Source of the DNA: an uncultured Bacteroidales bacterium
GTDB lineage: Bacteria > Bacteroidota > Bacteroidia > Bacteroidales > Bacteroidaceae
NCBI GenBank assembly: GCA_949297215.1
Contig: CASFRV010000005.1
Span: 1-64,000, forward strand
Direction of reading: 5' to 3'
Length of the DNA stretch: 64,000 nt
The notes under the pieces were generated by a model. That model had not been told where the DNA came from, did not search any database, and worked only from the letters and a program-made list of their open reading frames with translations. Made by a program: the position numbers and the translations under genes. Below, piece by piece: positions 25,183 through 32,242 of this stretch (positions are counted from its first letter, which is position 1; each line of letters starts with the position of its first letter).

Positions 25183-25269
25183 CGAACGGTCTTCAAGATG
25201 CAGACGTCAGCCTCGGCTCCATCCAAGATGGATGCGGCTCGGGAATGAAAGGAAAAACTACGTTTCTTC

Positions 25270-25300
25270 TTTGCATTCCTCTCGCCTTTGCGTATCTTTG
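25270..25300 (+). promoter_or_regulatory. Bacteroidota promoter for the small membrane-protein pair
   Basis: TTTG at 25270-25273 and TATCTTTG at 25293-25300 are 19 bp apart, an excellent match to TTTG-N19-21-TAnnTTTG. The start codon follows 10 bp after the -7 box, so the leader is very short. Confidence 0.75.
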
Positions 25301-25310
25301 CACCCATAAG

Positions 25311-25565
25311 ATGAAGGACATGAGCCATTTTGAGAAACAACAGGAGGAACTGCGCGACATCAGGGAACGCGACAAGCAAAGCCGCGAAACGCTTGGTAAA
25401 TTCTTCTTCGATGTGGCAAAACTTGTCTTTACTACCATGGTTCTTGTGGGCGGCATTTCACTCATCACCGACGAACCGCAGCTCAAACAAGGCGTACTGG
25501 CTACAATAGGCCTCATTCTTACCTATATTTTCGCGACGATAGGCTACAAAATTTTAAAAAGATAG
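25311..25565 (+). CDS. Small membrane protein (DUF6722-like)
   Basis: The 84-residue protein has a charged, helical N-terminus (FEKQQEELRDIRERDKQSRE) and two hydrophobic segments (about residues 36-53 and 62-80) ending in KILKR. It resembles small Bacteroidota membrane proteins annotated as DUF6722, but this is from memory. An alternative start three codons later (ATG 25320) is possible. A strong promoter precedes it, and a second tiny membrane protein follows after 4 bp. Function is unknown. Confidence 0.7.
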   Translation: MKDMSHFEKQQEELRDIRERDKQSRETLGKFFFDVAKLVFTTMVLVGGISLITDEPQLKQGVLATIGLILTYIFATIGYKILKR

Positions 25566-25569
25566 TGAT

Positions 25570-25674
25570 ATGGACTTTCTGATTATTCTGTTTTCGATGT
25601 GCCTGGTTGTAGGCATCGGCATATTGCTATGGTTCAAAACGCCCAATGGCAAAAGATGGCTGAGCGGCCATTGA
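25570..25674 (+). CDS. 34-residue single-pass membrane microprotein
   Basis: The ORF begins 4 bp after the preceding gene and encodes MDFLIILFSM, then a hydrophobic helix and a basic C-terminus (FKTPNGKRWLSGH). Its stop codon TGA is the first triplet of the downstream copy of the 104-bp terminator repeat. The spacing and membrane character suggest it is translated with the upstream gene. I do not recognise it. Confidence 0.5.
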   Translation: MDFLIILFSMCLVVGIGILLWFKTPNGKRWLSGH

Positions 25675-25775
25675 GCAAAACGCCGCGCGAGGCGCTCCAC
25701 GTGAGGCCTCCACGCCACAAAGCGGGCTGCCCCTGCGCCACACGGCCGGGGCAGCCCGCTTTGCTTTGCTGAGGG
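25672..25775. repeat. 104-bp direct repeat with terminator hairpin, copy 2
   Basis: This is the second copy of the segment at 24851-24954, same orientation, 821 bp downstream. It contains the identical GC-rich hairpin and T-rich tail. It would terminate the small membrane-protein transcript and, from the other side, shield the convergent transporter gene. Confidence 0.88.
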
Positions 25776-25805
25776 GGTGCGTTGGCTACGCAAAAATCTG
25801 TTTCC

Positions 25806-26789
25806 TCAGCCGTCGGCACGCTCTGTCGGAGATGACGATTTGCTGCCCCGGGAGCCCGGCGTGCGGGCGTGGTAGGCTTCCAGCTCGCTGCGGCTGCGGC
25901 TGACCGTGACGAGCCACACGCCGCCGAAGATGAGAACGACGGCCAGCCCCTTGACGACGTTGAACGTGTCGAGCCCCCACCACAGGGCCACCACGCCGGC
26001 CACGACGGGCTGCACATAGTTGTACATGCCGGCGACGGTGGGGCGCAGCGCCTTTTGCCCCACGACGGCGAGGAGGTAGCTGCCGAAGGTGGCTCCCGCC
26101 ACGATGAACAGGAGGCTCGCCACGTCGGCCGGAGCCAGCAGGTCCCAGCGGGTGGCAAGGAGCGAGCGGTAGGAAAACGGAAGGGTGAAGATAAAGGCGT
26201 AGGTGAACATCCATTTCATGATGGTGACGAGGGAATAGCGCGACACAAAGCCTTTGAACAACACGATGTAGGAAGCGTAGCTCAGCTGTGCCAGGAGAAC
26301 GAGCACGTCGCCCAGCACGGGGTTGGCCCCCTCGGGAGCCGCGCCGCCGCCCGTGCTGCTGCCCAGGATGAGCAGGAGCGCTCCCGCGGCGCCGGAGGCT
26401 ATGCCGAGCACCTTCTTGCCCGTGACGGGTTCGCGCAGGAAGACGGCGGCCAGCACCATGGCCCAAAGCGGCATGCTGGTGGTGATGACGGAAGCTGAGG
26501 CGGGCGACGTGAGGCCCACGCCGAAGATAAAGGCTCCCTGGTTGAACACGATGGCCAGCAGCGAGGCGCCCAAAAGACGCAGCATGTCCCTGTGGGGCAC
26601 GTGCTCGGGCTTTTGGAAAAACGACACGAGCCAGAAAAGCACCATGGCGCCGAAAATGCGCAGATCGGTGAGCACCAGCGGCGTGAGAGCTCCGCCCACA
26701 AACAGCATTTTGGCCAGCGGCGACATGAGGCCCCACATCACGTTGGCCCCAAGCATCGCCGCATGACCGCGACAAGAAGACTTATCCAT
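25806..26789 (-). CDS. EamA/DMT-family transporter
   Basis: The 327-residue inner-membrane protein has ten hydrophobic segments in two EamA halves. Typical landmarks are ANVMWGLMSPLAK at the N-terminus, FNQGAFIFGVGLTSPASASV at the end of the first half, and GATFGSYLLAVVGQKALRPT with YNYVQPVVAGVVA in the second half. It probably exports a metabolite such as an amino acid; the substrate is not predictable. I chose the ATG at 26789, since the upstream 18 codons lack family resemblance and the promoter box lies at 26851-26858. It is divergent from the queuosine operon. Confidence 0.88.
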   Translation of the reverse strand: MDKSSCRGHAAMLGANVMWGLMSPLAKMLFVGGALTPLVLTDLRIFGAMVLFWLVSFFQKPEHVPHRDMLRLLGASLLAIVFNQGAFIFGVGLTSPASASVITTSMPLWAMVLAAVFLREPVTGKKVLGIASGAAGALLLILGSSTGGGAAPEGANPVLGDVLVLLAQLSYASYIVLFKGFVSRYSLVTIMKWMFTYAFIFTLPFSYRSLLATRWDLLAPADVASLLFIVAGATFGSYLLAVVGQKALRPTVAGMYNYVQPVVAGVVALWWGLDTFNVVKGLAVVLIFGGVWLVTVSRSRSELEAYHARTPGSRGSKSSSPTERADG

Positions 26790-26850
26790 TTTCTTTCGGT
26801 TTTCGGGTGAAGGAGGCACGCCCAACCACGCAGGCGCTGCCAACGGGGTG

Positions 26851-26858
26851 CAAAATTA
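26851..26858 (-). promoter_or_regulatory. -7 box of the DMT transporter promoter
   Basis: The minus strand reads TAATTTTG followed by CACC. The same 12 bases, TAATTTTGCACC, occur on the plus strand at 26914, so two identical -7 regions face outward. Confidence 0.65.
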
Positions 26859-26913
26859 CAGCCTCGGGGCCAAATGGGGCGGCGGGCGTCGCTCATTTTT
26901 CGCCGAAAATGTC

Positions 26914-26921
26914 TAATTTTG
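26914..26921 (+). promoter_or_regulatory. -7 box of the queuosine operon promoter
   Basis: TAATTTTG matches TAnnTTTG and would start transcription near 26928, giving a leader of about 57 nt that is largely taken up by the preQ1 riboswitch. Confidence 0.65.
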
Positions 26922-26947
26922 CACCGCCCCGGCCGCAGGGCGGGGCC

Positions 26948-26978
26948 CGAGTGCTTGCTGAACCTCGTAAAAAACAAG
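26948..26978 (+). promoter_or_regulatory. Probable preQ1-I riboswitch
   Basis: The leader has the H-type pseudoknot layout of class I preQ1 aptamers. Stem P1 is CGAG (26948-26951) with CTCG (26964-26967). The loop CTTG (26954-26957) can pair with CAAG (26975-26978), forming P2, and the A-rich tail TAAAAAAC joins them as in the known consensus. It ends 6 bp before the ATG of a queuosine-precursor transporter, so bound preQ1 would hide the translation start. Pairing and context both support the call; I could not run a covariance model. Confidence 0.82.
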
Positions 26979-26984
26979 AAATAA

Positions 26985-27674
26985 ATGAACGCTAAGAAGC
27001 AGTATGTTTCGATGCCCTTTATGCTGCTGGGGGTGTTGTTTTGTGTATGTCTGATAGCAGCCAACTTGTTGGAGACCAAACAAGTGACCATCGGCCCGCT
27101 CGAACTGACGGCCGGCCTCATCGTTTTCCCCGTTTCGTACATCATCAACGACTGCCTTGTCGAGGTGTGGGGCTTCCGCCGCGCGCGCCTGGTCATCTGG
27201 CTGGGCTTCCTGATGAACTTCCTGTTCGTCCTCTTCGGTATGGCGGCCGACGCGCTCCCCGGCGCCCCCTACTGGCAGGGCGAGGCGGGCTTTCATGCCA
27301 TCTTCGGACTGGCGCCGCGCATTGCGGCGGGGTCGTTCACGGCCTTCGTGGCAGGCTCGTTCATCAACGCCTACGTGATGAGCGTCATGAAGGTGCAGAC
27401 GGCCGGACGCGGCTTTGCGCTGCGCGCCATGGCTTCGACCGTGGCGGGCGAGGCGGTGGACTCGCTCATCTTCTTTCCCATCGCGCTCGGAGGGGTGGTG
27501 CCCTGGGCCACGCTGCCGGCCATGATGCTTTCGCAGGTGGCGCTCAAAACGCTCTACGAGGCAGCCGTGCTGCCGCTCACCGCATGCGCCGTGCGCCGGC
27601 TCAAACGCATCGAGGGCGAGGACGCATACGACCGCGGCATTTCGTACAACATTCTTAACATCAAAGATTTATGA
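26985..27674 (+). CDS. Queuosine precursor transporter (YhhQ/VUT family)
   Basis: The 229-residue inner-membrane protein of the VUT/DUF165 family has about six membrane segments, with characteristic blocks [39 protein letters not shown] and [14 protein letters not shown]. coli YhhQ imports preQ0/preQ1. The downstream queC and queF genes and a preQ1 riboswitch at its start support salvage of a queuosine precursor. It overlaps queC by 4 bp (ATGA), so translation is coupled. Confidence 0.92.
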   Translation: MNAKKQYVSMPFMLLGVLFCVCLIAANLLETKQVTIGPLELTAGLIVFPVSYIINDCLVEVWGFRRARLVIWLGFLMNFLFVLFGMAADALPGAPYWQGEAGFHAIFGLAPRIAAGSFTAFVAGSFINAYVMSVMKVQTAGRGFALRAMASTVAGEAVDSLIFFPIALGGVVPWATLPAMMLSQVALKTLYEAAVLPLTACAVRRLKRIEGEDAYDRGISYNILNIKDL

Positions 27675-28354
27675 CAGACATTGACCACACGCGGGCCCTG
27701 GTCGTCTTCAGCGGCGGGCAGGACTCCACGACCTGCCTTTTCTGGGCCAGGCGCCATTTCAGCGAAGTGAGGGCCCTGACCTTTACCTACGGACAGAAAC
27801 ACGCCGTCGAGGTGGAGGCGGCACGCGCCATCGCCGAAAAGGCCGGCGTGGGCTGGGAGGCGATGGACGTGCCCCTGGTGGGCACGCTGGGCCGCAACTC
27901 GCTGACCGACACCTCGCTGCATATGGACGAGAACAAGCCTGCCGCCGCACCGCCCAACACGTTTGTGCCGGGGCGCAACCTGTTTTTTCTTGCCATCGCG
28001 GCCGTCTATGCCCGCGAACGGGGCATCCGCCACATCGTGACGGGCGTGTCGCAGACGGACTATTCGGGCTACCCCGACTGCCGCGACGCCTTCGTGAAGA
28101 GCCTCAACGTGACGCTCAACCTGGCCATGGACGAGCAGTTTGTGCTGCACGCGCCGCTCATGTGGCTCGACAAGGCGCAGACGTGGGCCCTGGCCGACGA
28201 GCTGGGCGTGCTCGACCTGGTGCGCCGCGAAACGGTGACGTGCTACAACGGCGTCGTGGGCGACGGCTGCGGCCACTGCCCAGCCTGCCATCTGCGCCGC
28301 GCAGGGCTGGAAAAATACCTGACATCAAAAAACGAACAGCATGAAAATCAATAA
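27671..28354 (+). CDS. queC: 7-cyano-7-deazaguanine (preQ0) synthase
   Basis: QueC converts 7-carboxy-7-deazaguanine to preQ0 using ammonia and ATP. The 227-residue protein carries the PP-loop [16 protein letters not shown] at the N-terminus, [14 protein letters not shown], a [14 protein letters not shown] block, and the C-terminal zinc site [19 protein letters not shown] with four cysteines. It lies between the transporter and the ferredoxin gene, overlapping both. queD and queE are not in this window. Confidence 0.95.
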   Translation: MTDIDHTRALVVFSGGQDSTTCLFWARRHFSEVRALTFTYGQKHAVEVEAARAIAEKAGVGWEAMDVPLVGTLGRNSLTDTSLHMDENKPAAAPPNTFVPGRNLFFLAIAAVYARERGIRHIVTGVSQTDYSGYPDCRDAFVKSLNVTLNLAMDEQFVLHAPLMWLDKAQTWALADELGVLDLVRRETVTCYNGVVGDGCGHCPACHLRRAGLEKYLTSKNEQHENQ

Positions 28355-29216
28355 AGTGGTCTGCATCTGCTTTTCGCCCACGGGCGGCTCGCGCAAGGTG
28401 GCCCTGGCCGTGGCCGAAGGGCTGGCCGAGCGGGCCGCCTGCACCGTGGAAACGCTCGACGCCACCCGCGCGGCGCTGCCCGCCGAGAGCTTCGGGGCCG
28501 ACGTGGCGGCCGTCGTGGCGGTGCCCGTCTATGGCGACGCAGCGGCCCCCATCGCCCTGGAACGCCTGGCCGCCCTGCGGGCCCAGGGGGCGCCGGCGCT
28601 GGCCGTCGTGACCTATGGCAACCGTTCGTTCGGCCACGCCGCGCTCGACCTGACGCAGGCGCTCACGGCGCAGGGTTTCGACGTCGTGGGCGCCGGGGCC
28701 TTCGTGGGCGAACACTCCTACTCGTCTTCCGCCACGCCCATCGCCCCGGGCCGCCCCGACAGGGCCGACCTGGCCCAAGCCCGCAGCTGGGGCAACGACG
28801 CGTGCCGCCGCCTGCTGGAAGGCCGGGCCGTGGCTGTGGATGCCACCCTGCTGCCCCACCCCGCTGACGCACCGGAGGCCTTGCGGGGCTTCGCCGAGTT
28901 TGTGGCCGGCTACGCCCGCCGGCAGCAGGAGCACTCCGTGCGCATTGCCGCCACGGCCGACGCCGACCGCTGCACGGGCTGCGGAGCCTGCGCCGAGGCA
29001 TGCCCCGTGGGGGCCATACCGGCCGGTGAGCCCGCCACGACCCTGGCGGAAAGCTGCATCAAGTGTGCCGCCTGCGTCAAGGTGTGCCCCGCCGGCGCCC
29101 GGCGCATCGACACGCCCTTTGCCCCCGTTCTGGCCCGCCATTTCGGCCGCCCGAAACCCAACGTCGTGCTGCCCGCTCCGGCCGGGACAGCCCCCTACGT
29201 ACCTTTTGAAAAATAA
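28341..29216 (+). CDS. EFR1-type flavodoxin-like ferredoxin
   Basis: The 291-residue protein joins an N-terminal flavodoxin-like domain (opening [35 protein letters not shown] near residue 60) to two C-terminal [4Fe-4S] sites, [12 protein letters not shown] and [12 protein letters not shown]. This is the EFR1 ferredoxin layout. It would carry electrons in the cytoplasm. It overlaps queC by 14 bp and is followed 7 bp later by queF, so it is physically part of the queuosine operon. That is unusual and hints at a redox partner role, for example for QueE or a QueG/QueH-type enzyme elsewhere. The partner is inference. Confidence 0.85.
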   Translation: MKINKVVCICFSPTGGSRKVALAVAEGLAERAACTVETLDATRAALPAESFGADVAAVVAVPVYGDAAAPIALERLAALRAQGAPALAVVTYGNRSFGHAALDLTQALTAQGFDVVGAGAFVGEHSYSSSATPIAPGRPDRADLAQARSWGNDACRRLLEGRAVAVDATLLPHPADAPEALRGFAEFVAGYARRQQEHSVRIAATADADRCTGCGACAEACPVGAIPAGEPATTLAESCIKCAACVKVCPAGARRIDTPFAPVLARHFGRPKPNVVLPAPAGTAPYVPFEK

Positions 29217-29223
29217 CCCACCC

Positions 29224-29679
29224 ATGCGCAACGACGAAAACCTGAAAGCCCTGGGCCGCAAGACGGTCTATCGCGACGACTACGCACCCGACGTGCTCGA
29301 AACTTTCGAAAACAAGCATCCCGAGAACGACTACTGGGTGCGCTTCAACTGTCCCGAATTTACCAGCCTTTGCCCCATCACGGGGCAGCCCGACTTTGCC
29401 AAAATACGCATCAGCTACCTGCCCGATCGCCGCATGGTGGAGAGCAAGAGCCTGAAGCTATACCTGTTCAGTTTCAGGAACCACGGCGATTTCCACGAGG
29501 ACTGCGTCAACATCATCATGAAAGACCTGGTCCGCCTCATGGATCCGAAATATATTGAGGTGACAGGCCTCTTCACGCCCCGCGGCGGCATCAGCATCCA
29601 CCCCTACGCCAACTACGGCCGCCCCGGCACGAAGTATGAGGAGCTGGCCGCCTACCGCCTGCGGCAGCACGACCTGTAA
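29224..29679 (+). CDS. queF: NADPH-dependent 7-cyano-7-deazaguanine reductase
   Basis: QueF reduces preQ0 to preQ1. This 151-residue unimodular type has the nucleophilic cysteine in [14 protein letters not shown], the QueF motif [16 protein letters not shown], and the C-terminal [18 protein letters not shown]. Length matches the YkvM-type enzyme. I chose the ATG at 29224, 7 bp after the ferredoxin stop. It closes the queuosine operon and is followed by a strong terminator. Confidence 0.95.
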   Translation: MRNDENLKALGRKTVYRDDYAPDVLETFENKHPENDYWVRFNCPEFTSLCPITGQPDFAKIRISYLPDRRMVESKSLKLYLFSFRNHGDFHEDCVNIIMKDLVRLMDPKYIEVTGLFTPRGGISIHPYANYGRPGTKYEELAAYRLRQHDL

Positions 29680-29700
29680 CCCACGGACACATACACAACA

Positions 29701-29740
29701 GGCCCCTGCACGATGCTTTCATCATGCAGGGGCCCGTTTT
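29701..29740. terminator. Bidirectional intrinsic terminator between queF and ilvC
   Basis: GGCCCCTGCA and TGCAGGGGCC form a perfect 10-bp stem, extended by GATG/CATC, and the plus strand ends in CGTTTT. It separates convergent operons. Confidence 0.85.
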
Positions 29741-29783
29741 ATCTATGACGCCGCGGCGGGTTTACTGCCGCCGGCCCGCGCCG

Positions 29784-30827
29784 TCAGTTGTTTTCGGGGC
29801 GCAGCTTACGCACGGCCTCGCCCGTGCGCCACATCTCGCTCTCGCGCAGGGCGCGGAGCTCGGCATCGAGCTTCTCGCGGTAGTCGGGCTGCGAGTTGCT
29901 CTCTATCGCGTGGCGGGCCTCCTCGCCGCTTGCCACGCTCTCATAGAGTTTTTCCATGACGGGCTTGACGGCATCGTGGAAGGGGCCCATCCAATCGAGC
30001 GCGCCGCGCTGCGCCGTCGTCGAGCAGTTGGCATACATCCAGTCCATACCGTTGCGGCCCACCATGGGCAGGAGCGACTGCGTGAACTCCTCGACCGTTT
30101 CGTTGAAGGCCTCGGAGGGAGAATGGCCGTGCTCGCGCAGGGTTTCGTACTGGGCGAGAAACAGTCCCTGTATGGCTCCCATGAGCGCGCCGCGTTCGCC
30201 CGTCAGGTCGGAGTAGACCTCGCGCTTAAAGTCGGTCTTGAACAGATAGCCCGAGCCGATGCCGATGCCCAGGGCCAGCGTGCGCTCCTCGGCGCGGCCC
30301 GTGGCGTCCTGCCAGACGGCATAGGAACTGTTGAGGCCGCGGCCTTCGAGGAAGAGCGTGCGCAGCGACGTGCCCGAGCCTTTGGGCGCCACCATGATGA
30401 CGTCGACGTCGGCCGGCGGCACGATGTGGGTGAGCTCCTTATAGGTGATGGCAAACCCGTGGGAGAAATAGAGCGCCTTGCCCGCCGTGAGATGGGGCAC
30501 GATGGAGGGCCACACGGCTATCTGGGCCGCATCGCTCAGGAGCATGCACACGACGGTGGCGCGGCGGGCGGCCTCGTCGGGGGCGAAGAGCGTTTCGCCC
30601 GGCACCCAGCCGTCGGCCACGGCTTTGTCGTAGGTCTTGCCCTGCCGCTGGCCCACGATGACGCGGAAGCCGTTGTCGCGCAGGTTGCAGGCCTGGCCGG
30701 GGCCCTGTATGCCGTAGCCCAGCACGGCGATGGTTTCGTCTTTCATCACTTCGCGGGCCCGCTCCAAGGGGAACTCCTCGCGCGTGGCCACCTCTTCGAG
30801 GATGCCGCCAAAATTAATCTTTGCCAT
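29784..30827 (-). CDS. ilvC: Ketol-acid reductoisomerase
   Basis: IlvC isomerises and reduces acetolactate or acetohydroxybutyrate with NADPH in branched-chain amino-acid synthesis. The 347-residue class I enzyme shows the Rossmann motif VLGYGIQGPGQACNLRD, YFSHGFAITYKELTHIVPP, VAPKGSGTSLRTLF, and the helical knot domain with DLTGERGALMGAIQG carrying metal-binding acidic residues. It is the last gene of the minus-strand ilv operon, after the thioesterase gene and a 77-bp gap, and meets the bidirectional terminator. Confidence 0.95.
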   Translation of the reverse strand: MAKINFGGILEEVATREEFPLERAREVMKDETIAVLGYGIQGPGQACNLRDNGFRVIVGQRQGKTYDKAVADGWVPGETLFAPDEAARRATVVCMLLSDAAQIAVWPSIVPHLTAGKALYFSHGFAITYKELTHIVPPADVDVIMVAPKGSGTSLRTLFLEGRGLNSSYAVWQDATGRAEERTLALGIGIGSGYLFKTDFKREVYSDLTGERGALMGAIQGLFLAQYETLREHGHSPSEAFNETVEEFTQSLLPMVGRNGMDWMYANCSTTAQRGALDWMGPFHDAVKPVMEKLYESVASGEEARHAIESNSQPDYREKLDAELRALRESEMWRTGEAVRKLRPENN

Positions 30828-30904
30828 TTTGTTTCGTTCGTTGTGGCACGACGGCCCGCGGCCGCCGTGCGGGTTGATATTGGGGTTGACTGATTGCTGC
30901 TCTC

Positions 30905-31666
30905 TCAGCGCCCGGCCGCAGGGGCCAGCACCACCGAGGCCCTCACCACGGGCACGCCGCCCGTCTTGCGCACCTCGACGTCGCAGGCTCCCCCGGGGCG
31001 CTCCTTGACGTAGAAGCTCAGGTCCTCGCCGCAGTAGGTCTCGTTGCAGAAGGCCATCTCGATGCGGCGCACGTCGTGGGTGGCGTACGTGTCTTTGGGG
31101 AAGAGGTCGAGGACGTGCTCGATGTAGCGGATGGAGTTGACGTGGTTGTTGATGTCGATGTCGCTGTAATAAGTGTGGACGGTGCGCACGGGCTCCGTCG
31201 CCGCCACGCGCACACGTCCCGGCGGAGCCACGGGCACGGTGCGCGTGCCGTCCACCGAGGCCAGGAACGAGGGCTCGCCATCGCGCTGCAAGTCGAGTGG
31301 CCGGCGCGTGCGGTAGTCGATGAGCGACCAGATGCTTGTGGCGTAGCCAAAGGTGCGGCCGTCCTCGCCGCGTATCTCATAGAGGCGGTCGGTGAACTGC
31401 CGGTAGACGCGGCTCACCCACGTGTCGACATAATAGACGTCGCCCGTGCGGGGCATTTGCTTCATTTCCACCACCAGGCGCGAGAGCACCCACGCATGGC
31501 CCGTGGCCTTGGCGCGGTCGTAGCCGAAGCCCAGCTGGCCAGCGTGCAGGCTGGCGCAGCGCAGCAGGTGATTGCCCAGGAAAAACCACGAGACGCGGCC
31601 CGCAAAGTCCTCTTGAAAGGGCAGCACCGTGTAGCGGTAAGTGCCTGTTTTCTTGTTTGTTTCCAT
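30905..31666 (-). CDS. Acyl-ACP thioesterase (FatA/TE family)
   Basis: The 253-residue double-hotdog protein opens TGTYRYTVLPFQEDFAGRVS, contains WVLSRLVVEMKQMP and the SIWSLIDYRTRRPLDL strand, and has the catalytic region YSDIDINNHVNSIRYIEHVL with the conserved Asp, Asn and His. It hydrolyses acyl-ACP to free fatty acid. It lies between ilvN (10 bp upstream) and ilvC, so it is cotranscribed with branched-chain amino-acid genes. This placement is also known to me from other Bacteroidales and may link to branched acyl chains, which is inference. Confidence 0.88.
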   Translation of the reverse strand: METNKKTGTYRYTVLPFQEDFAGRVSWFFLGNHLLRCASLHAGQLGFGYDRAKATGHAWVLSRLVVEMKQMPRTGDVYYVDTWVSRVYRQFTDRLYEIRGEDGRTFGYATSIWSLIDYRTRRPLDLQRDGEPSFLASVDGTRTVPVAPPGRVRVAATEPVRTVHTYYSDIDINNHVNSIRYIEHVLDLFPKDTYATHDVRRIEMAFCNETYCGEDLSFYVKERPGGACDVEVRKTGGVPVVRASVVLAPAAGR

Positions 31667-31676
31667 TGTATGTTCC

Positions 31677-32231
31677 TTATCGGTCGGTGCGGCACGCCTC
31701 GTCGCGTTGCCGCAGGTATTCGGCCAGTTCTTCGCGTCGGCTCTTGGTCACGGCTATGACGCCCGAGCTCACATATTGCAGCAGGCAGCCCTTGGCCTGC
31801 AAGCGGTCGTAGAGCCCGCGCACCTCTTCGGGCAGGCCCTCTTTCGACACGATGGAGTAAGCGGGGTTCACCTCCACTATCCTGCCGCCCATGAGGCGTA
31901 TGGCCTTCGATATCTCCTTGTCGGCCAGCAGGGCGGGCGTGGCAATCTTGTAGAGCGCCTGCTCCATGACGTATATCTCGTTTTTCTCGAAATAGTCGGC
32001 CCGGATGACGTCAATTTTCTTTTCGATCTGCAAGGTGAGCGTGCGTATGGCGTCCTCGTCGGCGCGGCAGGTGATGGTGTACCGGTGCACGCCGTCAATG
32101 CCCGAGGGCGAGGCGTTGAGGCTCTCGATGTTGACCTGTCGGCGCGTGAACACGTTGGTCACCTGGTTGAGCACGCCCGCGCGGTTCTCCGAGAAAATGA
32201 TGAGCGTATAGAGCTTTGTTTCCTTTTCCAT
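31677..32231 (-). CDS. ilvN: Acetolactate synthase small (regulatory) subunit
   Basis: The 184-residue protein has an N-terminal ACT domain (YTLIIFSENRAGVLNQVTNVF, NIESLNASPSG) that binds valine for feedback control, and a C-terminal acetolactate synthase small-subunit domain with ADKEISKAIRLMGGRIVEV. I chose the ATG at 32231, 11 bp after the ilvB stop. It activates and regulates the catalytic subunit encoded just upstream. Confidence 0.93.
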   Translation of the reverse strand: MEKETKLYTLIIFSENRAGVLNQVTNVFTRRQVNIESLNASPSGIDGVHRYTITCRADEDAIRTLTLQIEKKIDVIRADYFEKNEIYVMEQALYKIATPALLADKEISKAIRLMGGRIVEVNPAYSIVSKEGLPEEVRGLYDRLQAKGCLLQYVSSGVIAVTKSRREELAEYLRQRDEACRTDR

Positions 32232-32242
32232 GTTGTTGGTCG

